Source: Psychrilyobacter piezotolerans (GTDB taxonomy: Bacteria > Fusobacteriota > Fusobacteriia > Fusobacteriales > Fusobacteriaceae). Taken from it: 64,000 bases of DNA. The DNA is taken from positions 186,001 through 250,000 of the forward strand of contig NZ_QUAJ01000001.1 in NCBI RefSeq assembly GCF_003391055.1, read 5' to 3'. Both the position numbers and the translations under genes were made by a program. Position 1 is the stretch's first letter. Every line of letters begins with the position of its first letter. The notes beneath the pieces are model-generated. The model did not search any database. It saw only the letters and a program-made list of their open reading frames with translations, and was not told the origin of the DNA. This document shows positions 23,471 through 30,589 of the stretch, piece after piece.

Positions 23471-25198
23471 CTAAAATTCCAATGTTTTATCTAATTCTTC
23501 ATCTGTAAAATCAAATGTTACATTGTGAGGAGCGACTGCTTCCTCTTTGAAAAATTCAGGTAACCTGTCTTGAACCTTTGTTATTCCAGCCCTTTGATTA
23601 AATGCTTTTTCCAGCTTTAATACTTCCTGCCCCCCTGCAAGGATCTCATTAATATCAAAATTAGTGTCATATTTTGAATTTATCATATTAGCTACTTCGG
23701 GGAAGGCAGTTTCATCATCTAAGATAGGGAAGGCTACAAAGATACAGAATCCCAAACTATCTAAAACTGCTGTTGCTATTTGAAGATTTCTGGATAACTC
23801 CACCTGTCCCTCTTTCTTTAATGGGTCCACAACTCCTCCTACCCCTAATATGTTCGACGTAACTGCATATCCTGCCGTATGATCTGCTCCCATTGGAGTA
23901 GTTGCATAGGTTACTCCCTGCCCCTTTACCGATCTGGGGTCATAAGCTGGCAGCGCCTGCCTTTTTACTACGGGCACCCTCTCTGTTCCAAATGCCTGAC
24001 CTGTAAATGCAGCTCCATTACCTATGATTCTCCCGATAGGTGAACCTTTACCGATCTCTTCCAATAACTTTAGTGCACCTTTATCATCACCAAATTCTAA
24101 ATATCCGCCTTCCATTGCAACTCCTACTGCAACTCCAGTATCTATGGTGTCTACTCCAAAATCATCACACATTTTATCCATCTTGGCTATTGAATCCAGA
24201 TCTTTTATATGACAGTGAGCTCCAAATGCCCAGATAGTTTCATATTCAAATCCCCCTGTAAGATAATCCCCTTTTTTATCATTATACACCTGGGAACATC
24301 TCATGATACATCCAGGATGACATGCATGGGTTGTCTGCCCCTTTCTTTTTTGAATAGTTTCAAACATAGTTTCCCCACTGATACTTTCGGCAAATTCAAA
24401 CCTGCCATCTCTAAAGTTATCTGTAGGTAATCCCCCGGCTTCATTTAAAATATTTACCAGAACTGCCGTTCCATATGCCGGCAGACCCTGCCCGGATACA
24501 GGGTGGGCTAAGACCGATTTGGAGAAGTTTCTGGCTGCAGTCCTAAATGAATCTATATCATGGTATTCAACTTTGTTTTCCTTCCCGGGATCAATAACTA
24601 TTGCCTTTATCCCTTTGGACCCGAGAACTGCCCCGGTTCCGCCCCTTCCGCAATGTCTTGTTGGTCTTCCTTCCGGATCTGTAACTGCAATTGATGCTGC
24701 AGTTAATCTCATCTCCCCAGCCTGTCCTACCGACATTACAGTTACTTTTTCACCGCATTTTTCTCTCAAGATATTTCCTACATCATAGTTCCCTTTCATC
24801 TTTAAGTAGCCGGCATCTTCTATTGTCACTCCTTCAGGAGTTATTTTTATGAGGTTTAATTCCTGATTTTCAGGTTTATTCTCTATAATAATTGCCTTAT
24901 ACCCTAATTTTGCCAGGCTCTGGGCTGCTGTTCCCCCTGCGTTGGATTCCTTTATCCCGCCAGTTAACGGACTCTTGGTTCCTACACTGAGCCTTCCTGA
25001 ACTTGGTGCCAAAGTTCCTGCAAAAAGACCCGGAGCTATGACTAACTTATTGTTCTTCCCCAGCGGATGTGACGCGGCATCAACTTCATCGGATATAATT
25101 CTGGATGTCAGTCCTCTCCCGCCTAATCCTGTATATTCAGGTTTTACCTCTTCAAAACTAACGATCTTGGTACCCATGTCGATTCTACAAATTTTCAT
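23471..25198 (-). CDS. aor: Aldehyde ferredoxin oxidoreductase (tungsten enzyme)
   Basis: Cytoplasmic tungsten-bispterin enzyme that oxidises aldehydes to acids with ferredoxin as acceptor, or the reverse. Family marks are YTGLGGRGLTSRII at the start, RHCGRGGTGAVLGSKGIKAI near residue 200, and the iron-sulfur ligand set CHPGCIMRC near 300 with the distal Cys in LGFCIFV. I use the ATG at 25196-25198, preceded by AAGGAGGAATGTATT; an in-frame start nine codons earlier has none. The 575 residues are a little under the usual 600-620. It heads an operon with MoaD- and ThiF-like genes. A TTGAAA/TATACT promoter lies at about 25350-25385. Confidence 0.92.
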   Translation of the reverse strand: MKICRIDMGTKIVSFEEVKPEYTGLGGRGLTSRIISDEVDAASHPLGKNNKLVIAPGLFAGTLAPSSGRLSVGTKSPLTGGIKESNAGGTAAQSLAKLGYKAIIIENKPENQELNLIKITPEGVTIEDAGYLKMKGNYDVGNILREKCGEKVTVMSVGQAGEMRLTAASIAVTDPEGRPTRHCGRGGTGAVLGSKGIKAIVIDPGKENKVEYHDIDSFRTAARNFSKSVLAHPVSGQGLPAYGTAVLVNILNEAGGLPTDNFRDGRFEFAESISGETMFETIQKRKGQTTHACHPGCIMRCSQVYNDKKGDYLTGGFEYETIWAFGAHCHIKDLDSIAKMDKMCDDFGVDTIDTGVAVGVAMEGGYLEFGDDKGALKLLEEIGKGSPIGRIIGNGAAFTGQAFGTERVPVVKRQALPAYDPRSVKGQGVTYATTPMGADHTAGYAVTSNILGVGGVVDPLKKEGQVELSRNLQIATAVLDSLGFCIFVAFPILDDETAFPEVANMINSKYDTNFDINEILAGGQEVLKLEKAFNQRAGITKVQDRLPEFFKEEAVAPHNVTFDFTDEELDKTLEF

Positions 25199-25301
25199 AA
25201 TACATTCCTCCTTATTTTGGTCCACTCCTTTCCAAATGCGGGAGGAAATTCAGTTTCCCGAAAGACCCATTGGTGTCATTTCATAGATGTCAAAGATCCT
25301 T

Positions 25302-25385
25302 AGAAATTTCCACTCGGAGATAACATTAATATAATAATCTTACAATATAGTATATAATATATTTTCTTAATTTCAAGTTTCTTGC
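25302..25385. repeat. Duplicated promoter-bearing segment, copy 1
   Basis: About 84 bases (GAAATTTCCACTCGGAGATA ... TTAATTTCAAGTTTCTT) that recur at 27187-27270 with few differences. On the minus strand the segment contains TTGAAA and, 16 bases on, TATACT, a probable promoter for the aor operon here and for the ytfI-ytfJ pair in the other copy. Both copies are followed on the plus strand by a MORN-repeat gene. The remaining bases to 25605 are AT-rich with no gene. Confidence 0.72.
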
Positions 25386-25605
25386 CTAAAATAAACGATT
25401 ATCTCTTTAAAATAATTAAAAAAACAACTAAATTCTGAGGTACTACTACAATAACGACATAAAACGCTAACTATTTAAAGATAAAGTTAACCTTTAACAA
25501 GACTTAAAAAAATAAAGATAAACTTAAAAAAATTGAATATATTATTATTTAAAAGCACACTTAAATAGTGGTTAATAATTTTTAAAAAAATCAAAGGAGG
25601 GAGTC

Positions 25606-25926
25606 ATGAAAAAAATAATATTAATATTAGTGATTAGTATAGGTTTAATGAGTTATAGTAAATCAATTAATCAATTACATAACAAAAATATCAAACTTAG
25701 AAGACATTTTTACAATAAATTCGCAGATACGGAAGTGACTGCCTATAGTAAAAATAGAAAAGTCATATATAAAGGACATTATAAAAATGGGAAAAAAGAT
25801 GGGGAATGGATTACCTATTATAAAAATGGGAAAATTAAATCTAAAGAAATTTATAAAGATGGGAGAAAGATTAGCTATGGTACTATACCAAGGTTAATTC
25901 CTTATGCATTTATAAAGTTTTATTGA
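25606..25926 (+). CDS. Secreted MORN-repeat protein, short paralogue
   Basis: A 106-residue protein with a signal-peptide-like start (MKKIILILVISIGLMSYSKS) and about two MORN-type/toxin-antitoxin YwqK-like repeats (KDGEWITYYKNGKIKSKEIY). It is a paralogue of the gene at 27401-28012, with a near-identical leader but far fewer repeats; the C-terminus RLIPYAFIKFY has left the repeat pattern. AAAGGAGGGAGTC precedes the ATG. It probably faces the periplasm or cell surface. An IS3 transposase relic begins 32 bases after its stop, so it may have been shortened by rearrangement. Confidence 0.68.
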   Translation: MKKIILILVISIGLMSYSKSINQLHNKNIKLRRHFYNKFADTEVTAYSKNRKVIYKGHYKNGKKDGEWITYYKNGKIKSKEIYKDGRKISYGTIPRLIPYAFIKFY

Positions 25927-25957
25927 TTTATAAACAGATGTAATTGTCCAATAAAAT

Positions 25958-26083
25958 TATAAAGATGAGATTAGAAAAGAAATTTCAAGATACATGAATT
26001 ATTATAATAACCATAGGTATCAATGGAATTAAAAAAAGATGACTCCCGTGCAATACAGGAATCATCTTTTATCAGTAGCCTGA
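25958..26083 (+). pseudogene. IS3-family transposase, C-terminal relic
   Basis: In one frame the sequence reads Y-K-D-E-I-R-K-E-I-S, then RYMNYYNNHRYQWN, a stop, then KKMTPVQYRNHL, which is the characteristic C-terminal end of IS3/IS150-type transposases (YYNNxRxQWxLKKMTPxEYRxHL). A premature stop lies between QWN and KKM, and everything upstream of about 25958 is missing. The bases after it (AAGTGTCCTTGACAAAGGGT, about 26098-26117) resemble the terminal region of such an element. It is a dead right-hand fragment of an insertion sequence. Confidence 0.8.
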
Positions 26084-26125
26084 CTATACCTTTTTTTAAG
26101 TGTCCTTGACAAAGGGTACAGTTTA

Positions 26126-26171
26126 AAGTACCCATTCTGCTATCATTAGATAAAGGATGGGTACTTTTTAT
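26126..26171 (+). terminator. Strong hairpin at the end of ytfJ and of the IS relic
   Basis: Stem AAAGTACCCAT / ATGGGTACTTT with a 23-base loop, followed on the plus strand by TTTATTTA. It abuts the ytfJ stop codon, so it may also end leftward transcripts, though the minus-strand T tract is poor. Confidence 0.65.
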
Positions 26172-26549
26172 TTAATCATTTTCAGATTCTTTCTTGAAAC
26201 TATCAGGAGCAACCTCTTTAAGCTTATCCATCAAATCAGGGACCATCTCTAACAGCTTCTCCAATCCAGTATTTTTCTTAATCGGAAGAACACTCACTTC
26301 TCCGTTTTTAATGACAATCACAGCAACAGGCGTTATATGGGAGCCGAAGCCGGCACCATGGCTACCAGACTGCTGGTTTTTTTTTGGGTCTGATTCTTCC
26401 CCATTGCCTGTTCCCAATCCAAAAGAAAGGGAAAGAGTCGGGATTAAAGTAATATCCCCTATTTGAAATGGTTCTCCAATGACAGTTTTGTTTTTAATAA
26501 AATTTTCAAATTTGTCAAACAACTGATCAATATTTTCTTTAATAGCCAT
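26172..26549 (-). CDS. ytfJ: YtfJ/GerW family protein
   Basis: Small protein of the GerW/YtfJ family. In Bacillus it is a forespore protein needed for germination, but homologues occur in non-sporulating bacteria with unknown roles. The 125 residues contain the family's TVIGEPFQIGDITLIPTLSLSFGLGTG strand set, a Gly-rich loop (GSHGAGFGSHI) and TPVAVIVIKNGEVSVLPI. I start at the ATG at 26547-26549, after GGAGGTTATAACC. It follows the DUF2953 gene, the same pair as ytfI-ytfJ of Bacillus. No sporulation genes are seen here. Confidence 0.85.
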   Translation of the reverse strand: MAIKENIDQLFDKFENFIKNKTVIGEPFQIGDITLIPTLSLSFGLGTGNGEESDPKKNQQSGSHGAGFGSHITPVAVIVIKNGEVSVLPIKKNTGLEKLLEMVPDLMDKLKEVAPDSFKKESEND

Positions 26550-26575
26550 GGTTATAACCTCCATTAAATTTATTA

Positions 26576-27172
26576 TTATCTTAAGACAAGCCTTGCCGGC
26601 TTATACAAAATCAGTTTTAAAAAAATAAAAACCAAATAATATAAAGCAAACGTCCCGTCTGTGTATATTGTCCCGTTATAAATCTCCTCGTCATACCTAA
26701 ATCTAAATTTTTCCATATCCATGGGGATGCTGAAAAAGCTGCTTAAGCCATGTACAAAACCTGTAATGCCGGGGTCTTCAAACCCAAGCTCCCCGCTGAT
26801 GACAAACTTTTTGGGTTTATATTTTTTCAACACTTTTTTTAAACAGTGAACTATATATTTTACTCCCTTTTTCGTCATTTTCCTTTTTTTAACCCTGGTT
26901 CTGCCTTTCTTTTCATTTTCTTCAATTTTCTGTTTTTGTGCAGTTTTTTTACTTTTAATTTTAATGGATCTGCCAAACACCTTGATGTAAAATAGCTGCT
27001 TATTACTATAGCCTAATTGAAATAAACCAAACAACCATCTTACCTTTGCACCACAGTAAAAACAGTTTTTGTTATTTGCCAGTTTAATACTGTAGGTAAA
27101 AGGAAAAAACAGCAGCAGCAAAATAAATAACAGAACAGATATTAAAATAATTAGTAATACATCTAAAATCAT
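26576..27172 (-). CDS. YtfI-like DUF2953 membrane protein
   Basis: Protein of 198 residues with an N-terminal transmembrane helix (ILISVLLFILLLLFFPFTYSI), a strongly basic middle (KIKSKKTAQKQKIEE ... VKKRKMTKK) and the DUF2953 C-terminal part (ELGFEDPGITGFVHGLSSF ... YDEEIYNGTIYTDGTF), possibly re-entering the membrane at LVFIFLKLIL. The start is the ATG at 27170-27172 after CAAGGATGTTTTATTT; a GTG nine codons earlier belongs to the duplicated promoter segment. Together with the following ytfJ-like gene it forms a pair known from Firmicutes, suggesting a shared role at the membrane. Confidence 0.75.
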   Translation of the reverse strand: MILDVLLIILISVLLFILLLLFFPFTYSIKLANNKNCFYCGAKVRWLFGLFQLGYSNKQLFYIKVFGRSIKIKSKKTAQKQKIEENEKKGRTRVKKRKMTKKGVKYIVHCLKKVLKKYKPKKFVISGELGFEDPGITGFVHGLSSFFSIPMDMEKFRFRYDEEIYNGTIYTDGTFALYYLVFIFLKLILYKPARLVLR

Positions 27173-27186
27173 AAATAAAACATCCT

Positions 27187-27270
27187 TGGAAATTTCCACT
27201 CGGAGATAACATTAATATAATAACCCTACATTAAAGTATATAATATATTTTTTTAATTTCAAGTTTCTTT
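27187..27270. repeat. Duplicated promoter-bearing segment, copy 2
   Basis: Second copy of the 84-base segment at 25302-25385. Minus strand TTGAAA and TATACT boxes (16-base spacer) are kept, and here they face the ytfI-ytfJ pair. Weaker similarity continues to the right into the leader of the MORN gene (CTAAAACAAAC...CCCTTTAAAAATT against CTAAAATAAAC...TCTTTAAAATAATT), showing that promoter and MORN gene were duplicated together. Confidence 0.72.
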
Positions 27271-27400
27271 TATTCACCCAACTTGTGCAAACTTTATTTT
27301 TTGTTGTCTAATCATCTAAAACAAACATTGTCCCTTTAAAAATTGACTTTTTAAATTTTTTGAGTGAGACTAAAAAAAAAGAATGAAAAAGGGAGGAAGA

Positions 27401-28012
27401 ATGAAAAAATTATTAGTATTATTAATAATTAGTATAAGTTTAATGAGTTATGGAAACTCAATTAAAAAAGATCAATTACAAAACAGAAATGGGATGGATT
27501 ATAAAAATAGAAAAGATGGGGAATGGATTGGCTATTACGAAAATGGACAAATTGAATATAAATACAATTATAAAGATGAGTTAGCAAATGAGGAATTTAT
27601 TAAGTATTACGAAAATGGACAAATTGAGTATAAATACAACTGTAAAAATGGGATATTAAATGGGGAATCAATTGGCTATTACGAAAATGGACAAATAAAA
27701 TATAAATATAATTATAAAGATGGATTCGCAAATGGAAGATCGATTAGCTATTACAAAAATGGACAAATCGAATATAAATACAATTATAAAGTTGGATTCG
27801 CAAATGGGGCAGTTATTGGTTATTATGAAAATGGACAAATAAAACTTAAAGGAATTTATAAAGATGGAGAACTAAATGGGGAATGGATTTTCTATTATGA
27901 GAATGGACAAATAAAACTTAAAGGAATTTATAAAGATGGAAAACTATATGGGGAATGGATTTCCTATTACGAGAACGGACAAATCGAATATAAATATAAT
28001 TATAACTCTTAA
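27401..28012 (+). CDS. Secreted protein with seven MORN-type repeats
   Basis: A 203-residue protein: signal-peptide-like leader (MKKLLVLLIISISLMSYGNS), then about seven tandem 23-residue units of the form NGexIxYYENGQIeyKyNYKdG. Such MORN/YwqK-like repeats form extended beta structures and often mediate contacts at membranes or with phospholipids; the partner here is unknown. The units are so similar at DNA level (69-base period) that recent expansion by slippage or recombination is likely. The start is the ATG at 27401 after AAAGGGAGGAAGA. It is the long paralogue of 25606-25926. Confidence 0.78.
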   Translation: MKKLLVLLIISISLMSYGNSIKKDQLQNRNGMDYKNRKDGEWIGYYENGQIEYKYNYKDELANEEFIKYYENGQIEYKYNCKNGILNGESIGYYENGQIKYKYNYKDGFANGRSISYYKNGQIEYKYNYKVGFANGAVIGYYENGQIKLKGIYKDGELNGEWIFYYENGQIKLKGIYKDGKLYGEWISYYENGQIEYKYNYNS

Positions 28013-28126
28013 AGATGGAGTTAAATACTAATTTATTGGGATACAATATTTTATAAACCTCTTAAATGAATGTTGTGCTTTACTCATTTTGGAACTCTCA
28101 TAACTCGAACCAATAAAATCAACCTT

Positions 28127-28160
28127 AAAAGGACACTGAAAAACAGTGTCCTTTTATTTA
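28127..28160 (+). terminator. Rho-independent terminator
   Basis: Perfect 12-base stem AAAAGGACACTG / CAGTGTCCTTTT with a five-base A loop and a trailing ATTTATT, 114 bases after the MORN gene. The A/T flanks allow use in both directions. Confidence 0.85.
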
Positions 28161-28236
28161 TTACTTTTTAACATTTTGTCTTTAAATTCATTGAACTTTA
28201 AAATTTGCACAAGTCGAGTTATTAATTTTTAACCTT

Positions 28237-28320
28237 CTAAAAATTCTCTGCATTAATATATACCTTTTCTATTTCCTCTTTGGGAATTATCCTGCTGAAG
28301 ATATTATTTTCATCATAATT
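28237..28320 (-). pseudogene. Possible HIT-family relic
   Basis: A 27-codon open stretch on the minus strand reads NYDENNIFSRIIPKEEIEKVY and ends INAENF-stop. It resembles the N-terminus of histidine-triad (HIT) proteins (Y-D-x-x-N-I-F-x-K-I-x-x-G-E-I-P-x-x-K-V-Y), but the histidine triad and everything after are missing and there is a stop codon close before it without a start. I read it as a decayed gene fragment; the match is short, so confidence is limited. The rest of 28161-28409 shows nothing recognisable. Confidence 0.4.
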
Positions 28321-28409
28321 TATTTACCTCACAAAGCTCCTTTATAATTAAACATAGCTTTATAGGTTTATGCTATACTACACTTATCAACTAAAAGCGG
28401 AGGTTCAAA

Positions 28410-28748
28410 ATGATATTTCATATAGTAGATAAAGATTATTGGCTCAGTCAAGTTTCTAGTGGTGAATATCTCACAAGCTGTCTGGATTCAGAGGGCTTTA
28501 TTCATTGCTCTGATCTCCATAAAGTTACCCATGTGGCAAACCAAATATATAAAGGTGTTAAGAATTTAATACTACTCTGTATTGATGAAGATAAGGTTCA
28601 TGCTGAAGTTAAATGGGAAGACCTTTACAATCTAAATTATGACTATCCACATATTTATGGCGTGCTAAACATAGAAGCAGTAATCTCAATTCATGAATTC
28701 GAACCTAATGAGAAAGGCTGTTTTAGTATTCCAAATGATCTAATATAA
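28410..28748 (+). CDS. DUF952 family protein
   Basis: Small cytoplasmic protein of 112 residues from the DUF952 family, whose fold is related to ADP-ribosyl-binding domains but whose function is not established. The hallmark FHIV start, the EGFIHCS motif at residues 29-35, the VANQIYKG helix, the ILLCIDEDKV strand and the PHIYGVLN motif are all present, so the gene looks intact. AAAGCGGAGGTTCAAA precedes the ATG. It stands alone, with a fragment of a decayed gene and a terminator upstream. Confidence 0.85.
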   Translation: MIFHIVDKDYWLSQVSSGEYLTSCLDSEGFIHCSDLHKVTHVANQIYKGVKNLILLCIDEDKVHAEVKWEDLYNLNYDYPHIYGVLNIEAVISIHEFEPNEKGCFSIPNDLI

Positions 28749-28838
28749 CTGATTCCCCAATATGGGGAGACACGTCCTTATATCTTAACTCTAGCTATAG
28801 GATACCTTTACATTAGTGGCAATCACCTCTATATATTA

Positions 28839-29972
28839 TTATAATTCATCAAACTCAGATAAATCCATTTCTTTCCTATTTTTCCAGTCACAAACTAATC
28901 CACCTTTAAAAGATTCTCCAATATACTCATTGGTAATCCTAATTATAGCCGGTAGTTCATTATAAAAACTAACAACGCCATAAATGTTATTGTCTTTTGC
29001 AATTATCATTGAGTAATGAGATTTTTCAGGTGTTTTTTCTATTATTTCAATAACATTATTTAAAATATCTTTCTCTTTAATAATAAACTGATCAATGTTT
29101 GTACAATTTAGGATACTCTCCCTAATTGAATTGAATATTCTATTTAAAACAAATTCATGTCCCTTTAGGTAAGCAAGAGTGTTAAAAGCCGTTTTTAAAT
29201 ATAAAAAATGCATATCTACAGATTCTAAGTCAATTTGATAAGTATATTTATGATTTTTTTTACCTAAATTCAAAATTTTCTTAGTTCCTTTAACATTTTT
29301 TTTAATTTCCTCAAGCAATGCTGTAATAAGAACAAGAGCTAAAAAATCCATATTAATTCTTTTATGGGAAGTTGCTGCAAACCACTTGTTATTGTTAATT
29401 CCAATATTGATAAAATGTTTTTTAGTTGAATATGGCATCTCTACCATAATGTAACTTCTTTTTTTATCCAACAAGAAAACTAAGAGCTTTAATTGAAAAC
29501 TAAGTATATCTTCCTTGCTACGATTAATATTAAAAAACGTAGGTAAACAGGAATTCTCAGCGTCATTGAAGTCAATATATATTTGAGGAATTATATGTGA
29601 TTCTCCAGCGAATATAAATCCAAGCTGATAGGAATCGTTTGGTATCTCGCCCTCTTTTAAAACTCGTACCATTGGGGATTTTATTTTTTTTACATTTAAC
29701 GATCCTCTTTTTCCTGGACCAAAATTATTTCTATTGATTGAAATAAATGAATTTCTCATTATATTCATCTCTAGAGGAGAAAATTTTTCATTCACTTTAT
29801 CAGACACATATCCATTTGGTAACGTACGTATTCCACCAAGTCCAGCAGGAATAATATGCTCTTTTTTTACATATGTAAAATTTTCACTATCATTATTAAT
29901 ATAAATACAGTGTTTAATAACAATCCCTCCATTTATAAATAAAAATGTATTTTTTCTACTATTATTCTGCAA
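28839..29972 (-). CDS. HNH-like protein with degenerate zinc motif
   Basis: Protein of about 360-377 residues. The N-terminal part reads HCIYINNDSENFTYVKKEHIIPAGLGG, the E-H-I-I-P-x-x-L-G-G core of HNH-type endonucleases, but the zinc-binding CxxC pairs usual before and after that core are absent (one Cys remains). The remaining 300 residues are Ile/Lys/Asn-rich and unrecognised. The longest frame begins at a TTG (29970-29972) without a ribosome-binding site. A clear GGAGGG lies six bases before an ATT codon at 29916-29918, which would give a natural MKHCIYIN start, so an ATT start is possible. Composition is even more AT-rich than its neighbours, which suggests horizontal transfer. Confidence 0.55.
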   Translation of the reverse strand: MQNNSRKNTFLFINGGIVIKHCIYINNDSENFTYVKKEHIIPAGLGGIRTLPNGYVSDKVNEKFSPLEMNIMRNSFISINRNNFGPGKRGSLNVKKIKSPMVRVLKEGEIPNDSYQLGFIFAGESHIIPQIYIDFNDAENSCLPTFFNINRSKEDILSFQLKLLVFLLDKKRSYIMVEMPYSTKKHFINIGINNNKWFAATSHKRINMDFLALVLITALLEEIKKNVKGTKKILNLGKKNHKYTYQIDLESVDMHFLYLKTAFNTLAYLKGHEFVLNRIFNSIRESILNCTNIDQFIIKEKDILNNVIEIIEKTPEKSHYSMIIAKDNNIYGVVSFYNELPAIIRITNEYIGESFKGGLVCDWKNRKEMDLSEFDEL

Positions 29973-30085
29973 AGTCGACTTTACCTAACTTTTTTATATA
30001 TACTTAAAATTTTCGTTTATACTTTCAAATTTGAAAACATAGATGAAATCATGGCTTCATATTATAATATTTTTCCACCAGTATC

Positions 30086-30535
30086 TTAATCTTCTACAAC
30101 TTCTATTAGATCGCCCTCTTTTATCTCTCCACCCTTTAAGATCTTAGTGAATATCCCCTCTCTGGGCATAACGCAGTCTCCCACTAATTTTCTGATCTCA
30201 CATCCTACATGACAATTTTTTCCTATTTGGGTTACCTCCTGGAGGGTTTCACCAATTTTTAACTTTGTTCCAACCGGTATTTCATATAAAACCATTCCTT
30301 CTGTTGTCAGATTTTCGGCAAATTTTCCTGTACAGAACCCCACCCCGTCTAAATTCTTTAATTTTTTTATACTGGAATTATCCAACAGGCTGACCTGTCT
30401 ATGCCAGTTACCGGCATGGGCATCTCCTACCAAACCATGATCTACCTTAAACACTCCAGTTTTTATAGGTTGTTTAACCACACCCTTTGTTTCACTTATA
30501 TTTATTGCAAGTATCTTTCCTTTTATACTACCCAT
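30086..30535 (-). CDS. MOSC domain protein
   Basis: Stand-alone MOSC domain of 149 residues. MOSC domains occur at the C-terminus of molybdenum cofactor sulfurases and in enzymes that hand sulfur to, or use, the pterin cofactor. The pattern fits: GDAHAGNWHRQVSLL early, ENLTTEG in the middle, and the conserved cysteine region IGKNCHVGCEI at the end of the domain. The ATG follows AAGGAGAAGATC. It lies about 1 kb before the moeA pair and 5 kb from the tungsten enzyme, consistent with a role in tungsto- or molybdopterin maturation. Confidence 0.85.
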   Translation of the reverse strand: MGSIKGKILAINISETKGVVKQPIKTGVFKVDHGLVGDAHAGNWHRQVSLLDNSSIKKLKNLDGVGFCTGKFAENLTTEGMVLYEIPVGTKLKIGETLQEVTQIGKNCHVGCEIRKLVGDCVMPREGIFTKILKGGEIKEGDLIEVVED

Positions 30536-30589
30536 GATCTTCTCCTTATTTTTTATAATTATCTAATTTATGTTTAATTTTTTTTGACA

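Noticed and set aside
27401-28012. Regular 69-base repeats as a possible CRISPR array
   Set aside because: The repeats are contiguous, in frame, and encode a MORN-type protein; there are no spacers and no cas genes.
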